Translations under genes and position numbers: made by a program | In this document: positions 54,286 to 64,000 of the stretch, one piece after another | Layout: each line of letters starts with the position of its first letter | Position numbering within the stretch: the first letter of the stretch is position 1 | Origin: an uncultured Alteromonadaceae bacterium | GTDB taxonomy: Bacteria > Pseudomonadota > Gammaproteobacteria > Enterobacterales > Alteromonadaceae | Direction: 5' to 3' | Length of the DNA stretch: 64,000 bases | Assembly: GCA_947501935.1 (NCBI GenBank) | Contig: CANMXU010000009.1 | Location: 81,514 to 145,513, forward strand | The notes under the pieces: generated by a model | What the model was told of the DNA's origin: nothing | The model's database searches: none | The model's input: only the letters and a program-made list of their open reading frames with translations

Positions 54286-55758
54286 TCAGGTGATTTTATT
54301 CCACAGCTTTTGATTATTTTTCATTGAGAAGAAATCTTTGGTATGCCAGCACCTTGGTAGTAAATCAAGGCTCTGCCGTTCTTGATAATTCGAAGCCAAT
54401 AATTCTAATATTTCATTTAATCGTTCTTTACTCATGCCCGAAATTTTCTTCACCGTTTGCGGAAAATATAAATTGCGGTCTTTTACCACTTCAACATCAT
54501 GACCATAACCGATAAAACTAAGCTTACGCGTAGCAATACGACACTTAGGTTGCTCAGGGTTGTCAGGGTACAAATGCGTCACTATGGCATATTCATAGCT
54601 ATCACTTGGCTGGCCATCAAATTCGCTTGGAATATAGGTAATACCATAACCTTGTGGAAACATGCCGGTAATACGGTATAACAAGTCAACCGCGTGTTGA
54701 CTACAACTGCCACGCTCCGCATTTTGGTTCAGCACCTGATAAACTTTCGGTAGTAATTTATATTGATAATTGGCTTTGGTTGATAAAATAATTGAGCTAT
54801 AAATTTGCGGAACTTTAAGTAAATTGCCAATGCCCTCTTTTGGGCTGACACTGCTTTTTAATAACTGGCGAACAAATACTAAACGCGCTTGTTCTGCTTC
54901 AACAAAACTATCGCGTTCTTCCCGAGAGTTCCCTACGTAGGGTTGCAGCCCTAAACCGTCAACTAAATAACGAATAGTTTCACGATAATTAATTTGTAGT
55001 AATTGTTTACGTTCTTCAATTGGTAGCGTGCGGTTTGGATCTTGTTCGCCATTTTCCCCTAACAATATTTGTTGGGCATCAGGGTGGAAGTTGCCAATAT
55101 CTTGCAGTAGCGCCGACATAACTATCGGTATTTTCACCCATAGCAAAAAGTTTTGATAAGCCTCCGGCGCTTCAGTGGCAAACTGTTGAAATTTCTGCAC
55201 CGGTATCGCTTGAGTATATTGCTTAATATAGGGGTCGTTAACTTGGTCTTTAATACACAAAGCATCTAGCATCCGCAATGCTAATATCGCTTTATAAATA
55301 CCTTTACACTGCTCATTGCTCTCAGCAATTTTTTTGCCTTCGGTCGGGCTAATTAATTGAATAGTACCTAGGAATTGCGCTGACTTACGGTTGTTTTCAG
55401 CAAAACTATCGCCTTCAGAAAGCTGAACTATTTCTTCACAAAGTCGAAAAAGGTGATCATAACGGGCTTTTTTTAAAGCACTAAGCTGTTCAGTAATGCC
55501 AAGTAGTTTAATTTTAATTTGATTTTGCTGTTGCTCTAACTCAACTTTGCTCGAGCCTCTTACCGAAGGGAGTTTTTCTTCTATTTTAGCCAGTTTTTCT
55601 GTAAGGATATTTTTTTGCTGAGATTCAAATTTGTAGCTAGTGAAATAGCTAATGCTGCGATCGAGCACACTGTCTTGCACGCTGCTACGGCTAAAATACC
55701 GTGCAATCAATGATTTGACTTGCGTTGTGAAATGAGAATTATTGACTACTTTCGACAA
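54286..55758 (-). CDS. Degenerate HD-GYP-like domain protein
   Basis: 490 residues. A coiled coil spans about 50-105 (QQKNILTEKLAKIEEKL). The middle region SALLQDIGNFHPDAQQILLG, then EERKQLLQINYRETIRYLVDG, follows the spacing of HD-GYP domains (LLHDIGK...). However, the HD pair is QD and the GK Lys is Asn, so phosphodiesterase activity is doubtful. The C-terminal 150 residues contain SEYEYAIVTHLYP-like beta structure and match nothing I know. It is soluble, with no signal. The gene is convergent with argE, and no operon partner is evident. Confidence 0.5.
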   Translation of the reverse strand: MSKVVNNSHFTTQVKSLIARYFSRSSVQDSVLDRSISYFTSYKFESQQKNILTEKLAKIEEKLPSVRGSSKVELEQQQNQIKIKLLGITEQLSALKKARYDHLFRLCEEIVQLSEGDSFAENNRKSAQFLGTIQLISPTEGKKIAESNEQCKGIYKAILALRMLDALCIKDQVNDPYIKQYTQAIPVQKFQQFATEAPEAYQNFLLWVKIPIVMSALLQDIGNFHPDAQQILLGENGEQDPNRTLPIEERKQLLQINYRETIRYLVDGLGLQPYVGNSREERDSFVEAEQARLVFVRQLLKSSVSPKEGIGNLLKVPQIYSSIILSTKANYQYKLLPKVYQVLNQNAERGSCSQHAVDLLYRITGMFPQGYGITYIPSEFDGQPSDSYEYAIVTHLYPDNPEQPKCRIATRKLSFIGYGHDVEVVKDRNLYFPQTVKKISGMSKERLNEILELLASNYQERQSLDLLPRCWHTKDFFSMKNNQKLWNKIT

Positions 55759-55860
55759 TATACCAAGCTCTTAAAACATCTTAATACCTGAATGCTAGTG
55801 AATATCTAAATCAGGTACAAGTAAAAAATTATTTTCTTTTAAAATCAATGAACTTAATCA

Positions 55861-55891
55861 GCAAGGTGTTACAGCCTTGTAACATCCTTGC
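55861..55891 (-). terminator. Hairpin after metL
   Basis: GCAAGGTGTTACA (55861-55873) and TGTAACATCCTTGC (55878-55891) pair with one bulged base around GCCT. It begins 13 bp past the metL stop. The T run is poor, so efficiency is uncertain. Confidence 0.5.
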
Positions 55892-55903
55892 TGTTTAGCT
55901 AAA

Positions 55904-58360
55904 TTAATTTAAACCCTTTATTTTTACTTGTTGCTGTTTAGTGGCTAACTGCTGGCAAATGTTAACTAGATCAGAATGAATACCGCCCGCGGTTACATCA
56001 CGACCAGCACCTGGCCCGCGAATAATCAAAGCATTGTCTTGATACCACAAACTGCTAATTTGAAAAATATTATCGCATGGCGTTAAGCTGGCAAAGGCAT
56101 CATCTTTGGTTAAAGTTTCTAAACTTACTTTTGCCGTTATGCCCTGCTCATTAACTTTAAAACGGGCAATATAACGAATGCAACCATTAGTGCTATTTGC
56201 TTGCGCTAGTTGATTACTAAAATATTCATCTAGTTCGTTAGCGCGCGTAAGAAAGTCTTCAACACTAATATTCTGTAATGGTTCAGGTACAAGGTTTTGA
56301 CAATCAATATCGTCTAACGATAACGTAAAACCAGCAGCACGCGCCAAAATTAATAACTTGCGTTGTACATCTCGCCCCGATAAGTCTTCACGCGGATCAG
56401 GTTCGGTAATGCCTTGTGATTGAGCATTAAGCAGTAAGCTGGAAAAAGCTGCACTGCCGTCATAACTTTCAAATAACCACGATAAGGTACCTGAGAATAT
56501 GCCTGATATTTGAGTAATTTCATCACCACTGTTTAACAAGTCATCAATGGCGTGGTTAACCGGTAATCCCGCACCTACAGTAGTATTACCTAACCATAGG
56601 CTTTTATTTTCCGCAGCTTTTTGCTTAAGTTGTTGGTAATTTTCAGTGCTCGATGATGCTGCCCATTTATTAGCGCCGATAACATGAATACCTTGTTCAA
56701 AAAACTGCCCATATAACTTACTAAAATGCTCACTCGGGGTAATATCAACCACGACTAATTCATCGTAAGGATGATTTTCTAACCACGACATTAATAAAGC
56801 TTCATCATAGTTTTGTGCACTTTCTTTAAACTGCGATAGCGCCTGATTAACATCAATACCATCGGCACTGAATAAAGCTTTTTTCGAACTGACTAAACCA
56901 ACCAAGTGCACACTTTCTAAAGCATCAACTCGGCTAAGCTGTTTTGGTAGCATTTCCAAAAAACGTTCGCCAATATTGCCAAGACCAGCAACCACTAAAC
57001 CAATGTGACGAGCGTCTTTAGTCATTTTATGGTGAATATTATTTAGCAATTCAACCGTACATGGCATAGGCAATACCGCAATTAAAGAATGCTGAGATAC
57101 TGATGCCATTAAATGCTGATATTGCGAGTGTTTCAGTGCACGTTTAAAGCGCGCTTTAACACTGCCATGCTGGCTAACTTTATGACCAACCACAGCGATA
57201 ATCGCTGCTGGGGTAAAAGATACTTCGGTATTATGGCTAGCTAACCATTGGCTAAGCGCTTTTTGCTGTGCCAAAGTGATAACCACAAAACCTTGCTGAT
57301 AATCCGCACAAATAAAGCCGAACTCGCGGGCCGCAGCTTGTCCTTGCTCGCCTTTAAAACTGTCAGATTGCGCGAGTAATAAGTCATTTTGATAGGTTAC
57401 TGATAATTCTTGTTTAGCAATTTGACCAAACTTACCTATTTCAGTACCACTGATTTCTGGTGCAAAGCTACTGGCCACATGCAAATGAGTAACATGCTCA
57501 CTGTGCTCGCTGCTTAAAGGTTGTAATGTTTTAGCATGCAATACCGGGTTGCCTAATCGCCCTAGCTCTTTGGCAACGCCATTAGGTAAACGATGCAGTT
57601 TTCTCGCATTTGGCACTACACGAGGGTCGGCACTGTAAATACCATCAACGTCAGTCCATAAAGTAACGTTATCAGCTTTGGCGAGTAGCGCCATAATCGT
57701 TGCTGAATAATCACTACCATTTCGGCCTAAAGTACAACTGTTGCCATTGCTGTCTTTGGTGATATAACCAGTGACCACTGCCAGCTTGCCGCCTTGCTGT
57801 ATAGCACGAAATTGAGCGGCACTTTTATCAGTGTCAAGTTGGCAGTCAATGCCATTATTAACCACCAAAAATTCACGAGCATCAAGATGATAACTTGGAC
57901 AAACTCGCTCATTTAATACCGCTGAAAGCAGCCGTGCTGACCATAATTCACCAAAGGCTAAAATATCACTATGGTGCGCACTTAAGTTATTAGCGCTCCA
58001 CTTAACTAACTGCGCAATATCTTGCTTAAGCGCAGCAATTAATTGCGCGCTATGGTTTTCACTCAATAAAGAGGTAATTAACTTAGTTTGATTGTTTTCT
58101 AAGGCGCTTAATGCCTCGGGGAAATTAGCATTTTGCTCTAGAGCTAGTTGATATAAAGCAAAAATCTCATCGGTAGTATCGCCACTAGCTGAAACAACAA
58201 TAAGATCGTTTAGTTGGCAATTTTTTTGGATAATAGCAACAACACGGTCAATACATTGCGTGGTAGCTAAACTGCTACCACCAAACTTATGAACATTCAC
58301 TGCGTGTTTTGCTAATTGATTCTGTGTAACAGAAACTTGCTCAGCGACTTGAGTTTGCAT
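55904..58360 (-). CDS. metL: Bifunctional aspartokinase / homoserine dehydrogenase (MetL type)
   Basis: 818 residues. The aspartokinase half starts VHKFGGSSLATTQCIDRV (24-41) with LGRNGSDYSATIMALLA near 213. A shortened ACT region spans about 340-455. The homoserine dehydrogenase half starts VVAGLGNIGERFLEML (near 456) and contains GANKWAASS and GREDLSGRDVQRKLLI-type PREDLSGRDVQRKLLILAR. It feeds methionine synthesis. It lies 80 bp after metB on the same strand, and its position beside metB and metJ identifies it as metL rather than thrA. Confidence 0.94.
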   Translation of the reverse strand: MQTQVAEQVSVTQNQLAKHAVNVHKFGGSSLATTQCIDRVVAIIQKNCQLNDLIVVSASGDTTDEIFALYQLALEQNANFPEALSALENNQTKLITSLLSENHSAQLIAALKQDIAQLVKWSANNLSAHHSDILAFGELWSARLLSAVLNERVCPSYHLDAREFLVVNNGIDCQLDTDKSAAQFRAIQQGGKLAVVTGYITKDSNGNSCTLGRNGSDYSATIMALLAKADNVTLWTDVDGIYSADPRVVPNARKLHRLPNGVAKELGRLGNPVLHAKTLQPLSSEHSEHVTHLHVASSFAPEISGTEIGKFGQIAKQELSVTYQNDLLLAQSDSFKGEQGQAAAREFGFICADYQQGFVVITLAQQKALSQWLASHNTEVSFTPAAIIAVVGHKVSQHGSVKARFKRALKHSQYQHLMASVSQHSLIAVLPMPCTVELLNNIHHKMTKDARHIGLVVAGLGNIGERFLEMLPKQLSRVDALESVHLVGLVSSKKALFSADGIDVNQALSQFKESAQNYDEALLMSWLENHPYDELVVVDITPSEHFSKLYGQFFEQGIHVIGANKWAASSSTENYQQLKQKAAENKSLWLGNTTVGAGLPVNHAIDDLLNSGDEITQISGIFSGTLSWLFESYDGSAAFSSLLLNAQSQGITEPDPREDLSGRDVQRKLLILARAAGFTLSLDDIDCQNLVPEPLQNISVEDFLTRANELDEYFSNQLAQANSTNGCIRYIARFKVNEQGITAKVSLETLTKDDAFASLTPCDNIFQISSLWYQDNALIIRGPGAGRDVTAGGIHSDLVNICQQLATKQQQVKIKGLN

Positions 58361-58440
58361 AATTTATCTACCTTGCTTGAATCCGTTAACCTTTGAGATC
58401 TACTCTTTATATTGGAGCGTTGAATTGCAGCCAAATAAAA

Positions 58441-59601
58441 TTAAGCTTTTTGGCTAGCAACTAATCCTGCTGATAAATCGGCAATAATATCGTCGATATC
58501 TTCTATACCTACAGAAATACGCACTAACGACTGACTAATACCAGCAGCAATTTGCGCTTCAAGTTCCATACCCGCATGGGTCATGGTTGATGGATGACTG
58601 ATCAAGCTTTCTACGCCACCTAATGATTGCGCTAGGGTAAATAATTCAAGATTAGCAAATAAAGCTTTAACCGCCGCTTCGCCACCTTTTACTTCAAAGC
58701 TCATCATAGCGCCAAAATCAGCCTGCTGTTTTTTTGCTAATTCATGACTTGGATGACTGGCTAACCCTGGGTAATTTACTGTTTCAACTGCAGGATGATT
58801 CACTAAAAATTGTGCGACAGCATTGGCATTTTTCTGATGCTGTTTCATTCTAAGCGGTAAAGTTTTTAAACCACGAACAGTTAAGTAGCTATCAAATGCA
58901 GCGCCAGTAATACCGATACAGTTTGCCCACCATGCTAGCTCTTCACCAATAGCCTGATCTTTAGCGACTAAAACACCGCCAACAACGTCGCTGTGGCCAT
59001 TAATGTATTTAGTGGTTGAATGGAAAACGATATCAGCACCTAAGGTTAATGGGCGCTGTAAAATTGGCGACAAGAAAGTATTGTCAACCGCTACAAGTGC
59101 GCCAACGTCGTGGCTTAACTTAGCTATTTTTTCAATATCAACCAAACGTAGTAACGGATTGCTTGGCGTTTCTACTAACACAATTTTTGGTTGCTGGGCT
59201 AAAGCATCGCTTAAGGCTTGGTCGTCGTTTTGATCAACAACAACGACTTTAAATTGGCCACGTTTAGCTAAATGAGTATATAAACGGTAACTACCGCCAT
59301 AACAGTCATGAGGAATAACAAGGACATCGCCAACAGACAATAGCTGACACACTAAATGCGCTGCTGCCATGCCTGTGCTGGTAACTACGCCAACACTGCC
59401 TTGCTCTAAATCAGCAATCGCTTGAGCTAAGGTGGCACGCGTTGGGTTGCCCGTGCGCGAGTAATCGAATTGACGCTTTTCGTTAAAGCCTTTTAATGAA
59501 TATGTACTCGACAAATAAATAGGGGCAACAACCGCACCATGGTGCTTGTCATTATTAATGCCAGCTCGAACCGCGACTGTAGCAATATTTTTAACCGTCA
59601 T
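58441..59601 (-). CDS. metB: Cystathionine gamma-synthase
   Basis: 386 residues from the ATG at 59601, which has AAGAGG six bases ahead and gives exactly the usual MetB length; an ATG at 59619 lacks a site. PLP enzyme of the Cys/Met family: YSRTGNPTRATLAQAIADLE (near 44), VDNTFLSP (near 180) and the PLP lysine in FHSTTKYINGHSDVVGG (near 199). It joins activated homoserine and cysteine. First gene of metBL, under MetJ control judging by the operator. Confidence 0.95.
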   Translation of the reverse strand: MTVKNIATVAVRAGINNDKHHGAVVAPIYLSSTYSLKGFNEKRQFDYSRTGNPTRATLAQAIADLEQGSVGVVTSTGMAAAHLVCQLLSVGDVLVIPHDCYGGSYRLYTHLAKRGQFKVVVVDQNDDQALSDALAQQPKIVLVETPSNPLLRLVDIEKIAKLSHDVGALVAVDNTFLSPILQRPLTLGADIVFHSTTKYINGHSDVVGGVLVAKDQAIGEELAWWANCIGITGAAFDSYLTVRGLKTLPLRMKQHQKNANAVAQFLVNHPAVETVNYPGLASHPSHELAKKQQADFGAMMSFEVKGGEAAVKALFANLELFTLAQSLGGVESLISHPSTMTHAGMELEAQIAAGISQSLVRISVGIEDIDDIIADLSAGLVASQKA

Positions 59602-59621
59602 TTTAGACCTCTTACTCATTT

Positions 59622-59692
59622 GGATGTTTGGACGTCTATAACTCTAAACACTTTGACTATAGGGGTCAAGAACTTTAGACATCTAAACTTCT
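59622..59692. promoter_or_regulatory. MetJ operator (met boxes) between metB and metJ
   Basis: Tandem 8-mers resembling AGACGTCT. GGACGTCT (59630-59637, 7 of 8) is flanked in register by GGATGTTT and ATAACTCT. A second group holds AGACATCT (59677-59684, 7 of 8) and AAACTTCT (6 of 8). A minus-strand promoter for metB, TTGACC (59669-59664) and TAGAGT (59646-59641) with a 17 bp spacer, lies between and over these boxes. Confidence 0.85.
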
Positions 59693-59704
59693 ACACATAT
59701 ACTG

Positions 59705-59732
59705 TTGACTCAGCCAACACAACAAGTACAAT
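59705..59732 (+). promoter_or_regulatory. Candidate metJ promoter
   Basis: TTGACT (59705-59710) and TACAAT (59727-59732) are separated by 16 bp, about 50 bp upstream of the metJ start and next to the met boxes. Confidence 0.55.
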
Positions 59733-59783
59733 TTAACTTCAACGTTTATATTCAATAGTATTAAGAAGTGTAGAGGCAAATTC

Positions 59784-60113
59784 ATGGCAGAGTGGAATGA
59801 CGAGTATATAAATCCTTACGCCGAGCACGGAAAAAAAAGTGCGCAAGTAAAAAAAATTACTGTCTCTATTCCGTTGCGTGTATTGAAAGTACTTACCGAT
59901 GAACGTACTCGCCGACAAGTGAATAATTTACGTCACGCAACTAACAGTGAATTATTATGTGAAGCATTTTTACATGCTTTTACCGGTCAACCATTACCTG
60001 ATGATAATGACTTAGCTAAAGATAATACCCAGAAGTTACCTGCAAGTGTTCGTAAGTTACTTGAAGAAAAAGGTATTACCGACTTCAGTATTTATGAAAC
60101 CGATGAAGATTAA
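59784..60113 (+). CDS. metJ: Methionine repressor MetJ
   Basis: 109 residues. The ribbon-helix-helix strand [20 protein letters not shown] (about 23-42) and [20 protein letters not shown] are near-identical to the enteric repressor core. With S-adenosylmethionine as co-repressor it represses met genes, including metBL and itself. Divergent from metB across the met boxes. Confidence 0.97.
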   Translation: MAEWNDEYINPYAEHGKKSAQVKKITVSIPLRVLKVLTDERTRRQVNNLRHATNSELLCEAFLHAFTGQPLPDDNDLAKDNTQKLPASVRKLLEEKGITDFSIYETDED

Positions 60114-60139
60114 ACTCTGTTAACTTAAAATTTATCAAT

Positions 60140-60165
60140 AAAAAACCGGCATCAGCCGGTTTTTT
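60140..60165. terminator. Bidirectional terminator of metJ and rpoH
   Basis: AAAAAACCGGC (60140-60150) and GCCGGTTTTTT (60155-60165) with loop ATCA, between the two convergent genes. Confidence 0.92.
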
Positions 60166-60197
60166 AATTTAATACTGTAGTGTTTTCAGGTTATTGC

Positions 60198-61049
60198 TTA
60201 AAGCACCATAGTATTTTTCAATTTTGTTAAGGCATTTTTCTCTAATTGACGAACACGCTCTGCAGAAATTTGGTATTTATTAGCCAATTCTTGCAAGGTA
60301 GATTTGTCGTCAGTTAACCAACGAGTACGGATAATATCTTGGCTACGCTCGTCTAAATCAACCATAGCAGAACTTAAACGTTTGTTAGCATGATCTTCCC
60401 AGTTGTTATCTTCAACAACAGTAGCAAGATCAGACTGCTTATCTTCAAGATATTGTGCAGGAGAGAAACTACCTGCACTAGCGCTATCATCTTCGTCTGA
60501 TGATAATTCAAAGGCTTGGTCTTGGTTACTCATGCGAGATTCCATTTCCAAAACATCTTTGGTGCTTACCCCTAATGTTTCAGCAACGTTAGTTACTTCG
60601 TCATTGCTGAACCAGCCTAAACGTTTTTTGTTTTTACGTAAGTTGAAAAACAATTTACGTTGAGCTTTAGTGGTTGCTACTTTAACAATACGCCAGTTAC
60701 GTAAAACGAACTCGTGTATTTCAGCTTTGATCCAATGCACAGCAAATGACACCAAACGTACACCCACTTCAGGGTTAAAACGCTTAACGGCTTTCATTAA
60801 ACCAACATTACCTTCTTGAATTAAATCAGCTTGCGGTAAACCGTAACCAGCATAACCTTTAGCAACATGAATAACGAAACGTAAATGAGACATGATGAGT
60901 TCTTGTGCAGCTTGTAAATCGCCTTCATTGTAAAGACGAGAAGCGAGCTCTTGTTCTCTCTCGACTGTAAGCATAGGAATGCTATAAGCTGATTGCACAT
61001 ATGTTTCAATGCTGCCACTACGTGGGACGGTTAACGCCATCGATTGCAT
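60198..61049 (-). CDS. rpoH: RNA polymerase sigma-32 (heat-shock sigma factor)
   Basis: 283 residues from the ATG at 61049, preceded by AGGA at eight bases; an in-frame ATG at 61064 lacks a site and overlaps it. Region 2.1-2.4 contains [19 protein letters not shown] and [24 protein letters not shown]. The RpoH box [18 protein letters not shown] lies near 130. Region 4 is at the C-terminus ([15 protein letters not shown]). It directs heat-shock transcription. It is 237 bp from ftsX, matching the enteric ftsYEX-rpoH order. Confidence 0.97.
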   Translation of the reverse strand: MQSMALTVPRSGSIETYVQSAYSIPMLTVEREQELASRLYNEGDLQAAQELIMSHLRFVIHVAKGYAGYGLPQADLIQEGNVGLMKAVKRFNPEVGVRLVSFAVHWIKAEIHEFVLRNWRIVKVATTKAQRKLFFNLRKNKKRLGWFSNDEVTNVAETLGVSTKDVLEMESRMSNQDQAFELSSDEDDSASAGSFSPAQYLEDKQSDLATVVEDNNWEDHANKRLSSAMVDLDERSQDIIRTRWLTDDKSTLQELANKYQISAERVRQLEKNALTKLKNTMVL

Positions 61050-61285
61050 CGTATTTATCCTCATTACATTTACTAAAATTTGCTACGTTCGCGATATTAA
61101 CAAGTTTAACGCTAAAGATCACGAGCTGATTTTTTACATTAACTAACTAGAACGGTGAACACAACATTCTATTCTAATTATTTTTAACTGTTTTGTTTGA
61201 TAATGTTTCAAGGTAAAAGTTCCCCATCAAAACAAATGGAATTTATTCAAACAATTACAATAACTTAACTAGGGTTGTTGAGGAA

Positions 61286-62257
61286 TTAATCTGTAGTAGG
61301 CTCAATCGCACGAATATGTTTGCGAACCGACAAATAACTGCCCGCAAGACCAAGGATCACGGCAAAGGCAATTAATAGTAGGTATTCATCAAACGACAAT
61401 CCCTGCAATTCAAAGTTACTTTGATAAAGGTGGGTCAGTTTTTCAACCGCGCTGGCAAGATAATAAGCTAAAACCGATACCGTTATTCCTGAAAACAAAC
61501 CACCAAGCACGCCATACCAAACACCTGAGTATAAAAAAGGTCGTTGGATAAAACTGTCGGTAGCACCAACCAATTTCATTACGGCGATGGCATCTTTTTG
61601 ATTGAGAATCGACAAGCGAATAGTATTACTGATGATTAACAGCACTGATAAACATAATAATAAAGCCACGCCAATCACTATGTCTTCAACTAGGCTAGCA
61701 ATAGCCTGTAAACGTGTTAACCATTCTAAGTCTAACTTGCCTTGGTCAACTTCTCGCTGCTTCTCTAGTTTTGCTAATAACTCTTTCGCGGCCTCGCTTT
61801 GGCTCGCTCGCTGCGTTGGAGTAACAATGACCGTAGCCGGTAGCGGGTTCTTTTCTAAATAGTTTAGTGCCTGACCAAAACCTGACAGTATTTTAAAATC
61901 AGCAAGAGCTTGTTCCGCCGAAATATATTCAACCGCCGCTACTTCAGGAAATAATTGCACGCGTTTGACTAAATTTTGCGCGGCTTGATCGGATACTGAA
62001 GCTTTTAAAAATAAGCTAATTTCTGAAGCAGAATGCCACTGCTCGGTCACTACATTGGCGTTTTTAACAAACAAATGCAGGGTTGCAGGTAAAGCTAAAC
62101 TAATACCTAACACTAATACTGTCATTACTGAGGTAAACGGTGTGCGCCATAAATCGCCTAAACTGCCAACCGCTTGCTGCAAGTGGCGAACAGGCCATGA
62201 AATAATACGGGACAGTAAAGCCACTTTTCTCTTCGGTGCGCTGCTAAAGCTCGTCAT
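61286..62257 (-). CDS. ftsX: Cell division ABC transporter permease FtsX
   Basis: 323 residues from the ATG at 62257, which has AGGAG seven bases ahead and overlaps the ftsE stop by 14 bases. There are four membrane segments: one near 40-60 and three in the C-terminal half (IVIGVALLLCLSVLLIIS, VWYGVLGGLFSGITVSVLAYYLA, YLLLIAFAVILGLAGSYLSV). A large periplasmic loop lies between the first and second. With FtsE it controls septal peptidoglycan hydrolases. Confidence 0.94.
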   Translation of the reverse strand: MTSFSSAPKRKVALLSRIISWPVRHLQQAVGSLGDLWRTPFTSVMTVLVLGISLALPATLHLFVKNANVVTEQWHSASEISLFLKASVSDQAAQNLVKRVQLFPEVAAVEYISAEQALADFKILSGFGQALNYLEKNPLPATVIVTPTQRASQSEAAKELLAKLEKQREVDQGKLDLEWLTRLQAIASLVEDIVIGVALLLCLSVLLIISNTIRLSILNQKDAIAVMKLVGATDSFIQRPFLYSGVWYGVLGGLFSGITVSVLAYYLASAVEKLTHLYQSNFELQGLSFDEYLLLIAFAVILGLAGSYLSVRKHIRAIEPTTD

Positions 62258-62948
62258 GATTTCGCTCCTGCGCCTGCAAGCCATCAACAATACCGTCGGT
62301 GATCATGGTGCCTTGTTTTAGCGTTAGCGTGCGATATTTCATGCGCGCAATTAAACCTAAATCATGAGTAGCTATTAATACTGCAACGCCAACAGCATTA
62401 AATTCTTCAAATAAACGAATAATGTCCAATGATAATTTAGGATCTAAATTTCCGGTAGGTTCATCAGCTAATAAAATAGGCGGTTTATTTACAATGGCGC
62501 GCGCAATACCAACTCGCTGTTGTTCACCGCCAGAAAGCATATTAGGAAAACAACGTAATTTACTGGTTAAGTGGACTTTTTCAATAGCCGCTTCAACCCG
62601 CTTTTTAATTTCTTTATGACTAAAGCCTTCAATAACTAACGGTAAGGCGACATTATCAAAAACAGTGCGGTCCATTAAGAGGTTATGATTTTGAAAAATC
62701 ATGCCTATGCCACGGCGAACATAAGGAATTTGCCCATATTTAATGCGGGCAAGCTCGGTACCATCAATTTTAATGCTACCGCAACTCGGTTGCTCCATTA
62801 AGCTAATTAACTTTAACAAGGTACTTTTACCAGCACCTGAGTGCCCAGTAAGAAACGCCATTTCACCTGCAGCTAAATTAAAGCTAACATTTTTCAGCGC
62901 GGTAAAACCGCCAGGATAAGTTTTGCTAACATTGTTAAAGTGAATCAT
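62244..62948 (-). CDS. ftsE: Cell division ATP-binding protein FtsE
   Basis: 234 residues. Walker A GHSGAGKST (36-44), signature LSGGEQQRVGIARAIV (near 139), Walker B ILLADEPTGNLDP (near 160), H-loop ATHD (near 194). ABC ATPase partner of FtsX. It lies 45 bp after ftsY. Confidence 0.96.
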   Translation of the reverse strand: MIHFNNVSKTYPGGFTALKNVSFNLAAGEMAFLTGHSGAGKSTLLKLISLMEQPSCGSIKIDGTELARIKYGQIPYVRRGIGMIFQNHNLLMDRTVFDNVALPLVIEGFSHKEIKKRVEAAIEKVHLTSKLRCFPNMLSGGEQQRVGIARAIVNKPPILLADEPTGNLDPKLSLDIIRLFEEFNAVGVAVLIATHDLGLIARMKYRTLTLKQGTMITDGIVDGLQAQERNHDEL

Positions 62949-62993
62949 ATACCGTCATTAATTTTATTGTTATCAGTGACAAATCTGCTTTAG

Positions 62994-64000
<1,007 letters not shown>

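Overview
The window reads as chromosomal DNA of a marine, probably cold-adapted gammaproteobacterium of the Alteromonadales, most likely the Colwelliaceae (Colwellia or Thalassotalea type). The evidence is AT-rich coding, the gene orders pilMNOPQ-aroKB-damX-dam, argCBFGH(A)-argA and rpoH-ftsXEY, an ArgH-acetyltransferase fusion, and marine accessory genes. Taxonomy is inferred from protein character and gene order, not from a marker search. No rRNA, tRNA, CRISPR array, transposase, integrase or phage gene was found.

Layout. 1-3.2 kb: end of a GMC oxidoreductase, a Crp/Fnr regulator and an AraC regulator. 3.2-6.6 kb: a very large surface lipoprotein that may be a carbohydrate enzyme. 6.9-11.7 kb: a four-gene operon for glucosylglycerate synthesis and phosphorolytic recycling, behind a candidate sigma-54/NtrC promoter. 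11.9-16.2 kb: a LysR regulator, a membrane-bound CadC-like regulator, and a divergent CPBP protease plus exported-protein pair with a three-repeat operator candidate. 16.4-21.1 kb: accessory stretch with a flavin monooxygenase carrying an N-terminal zinc-finger-like extension, and a two-gene phospholipid head-group cassette lying between an intact MmcQ/YjbR gene and a decayed partial copy of it. 21.3-26.8 kb: Met-rich TonB receptor (probably copper), class D beta-lactamase, trypsin-like protease and membrane FHA protein.

27-39 kb, mostly minus strand: trpS and rpe, a TorF-like porin with a near-textbook NtrC/sigma-54 promoter, a DUF2970 protein, then dam, damX, aroB, aroK and pilQPONM. mrcA (PBP1A) is divergent from pilM. 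42-54 kb: arginine biosynthesis (argA, argH-GNAT, argG, argF, argB, argC; argE on the other strand), interrupted by an alpha-L-fucosidase lipoprotein gene. 54-64 kb: a degenerate HD-GYP-like protein, metL-metB with divergent metJ and MetJ boxes, rpoH, and ftsX-ftsE-ftsY. ftsY runs off the window inside a Pro-Glu hexanucleotide repeat.

How it fits together: most of the window is core metabolism and cell-envelope machinery. The most notable signal is regulatory. Two unrelated units, the glucosylglycerate operon and the TorF-like porin, each carry a GCAC-N7-GTGC type NtrC site about 140-175 bp upstream of a -24/-12 promoter. This suggests that nitrogen limitation switches on a nitrogen-free osmolyte and an outer-membrane protein together. 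That regulatory claim is inferred from sequence matches read by eye.
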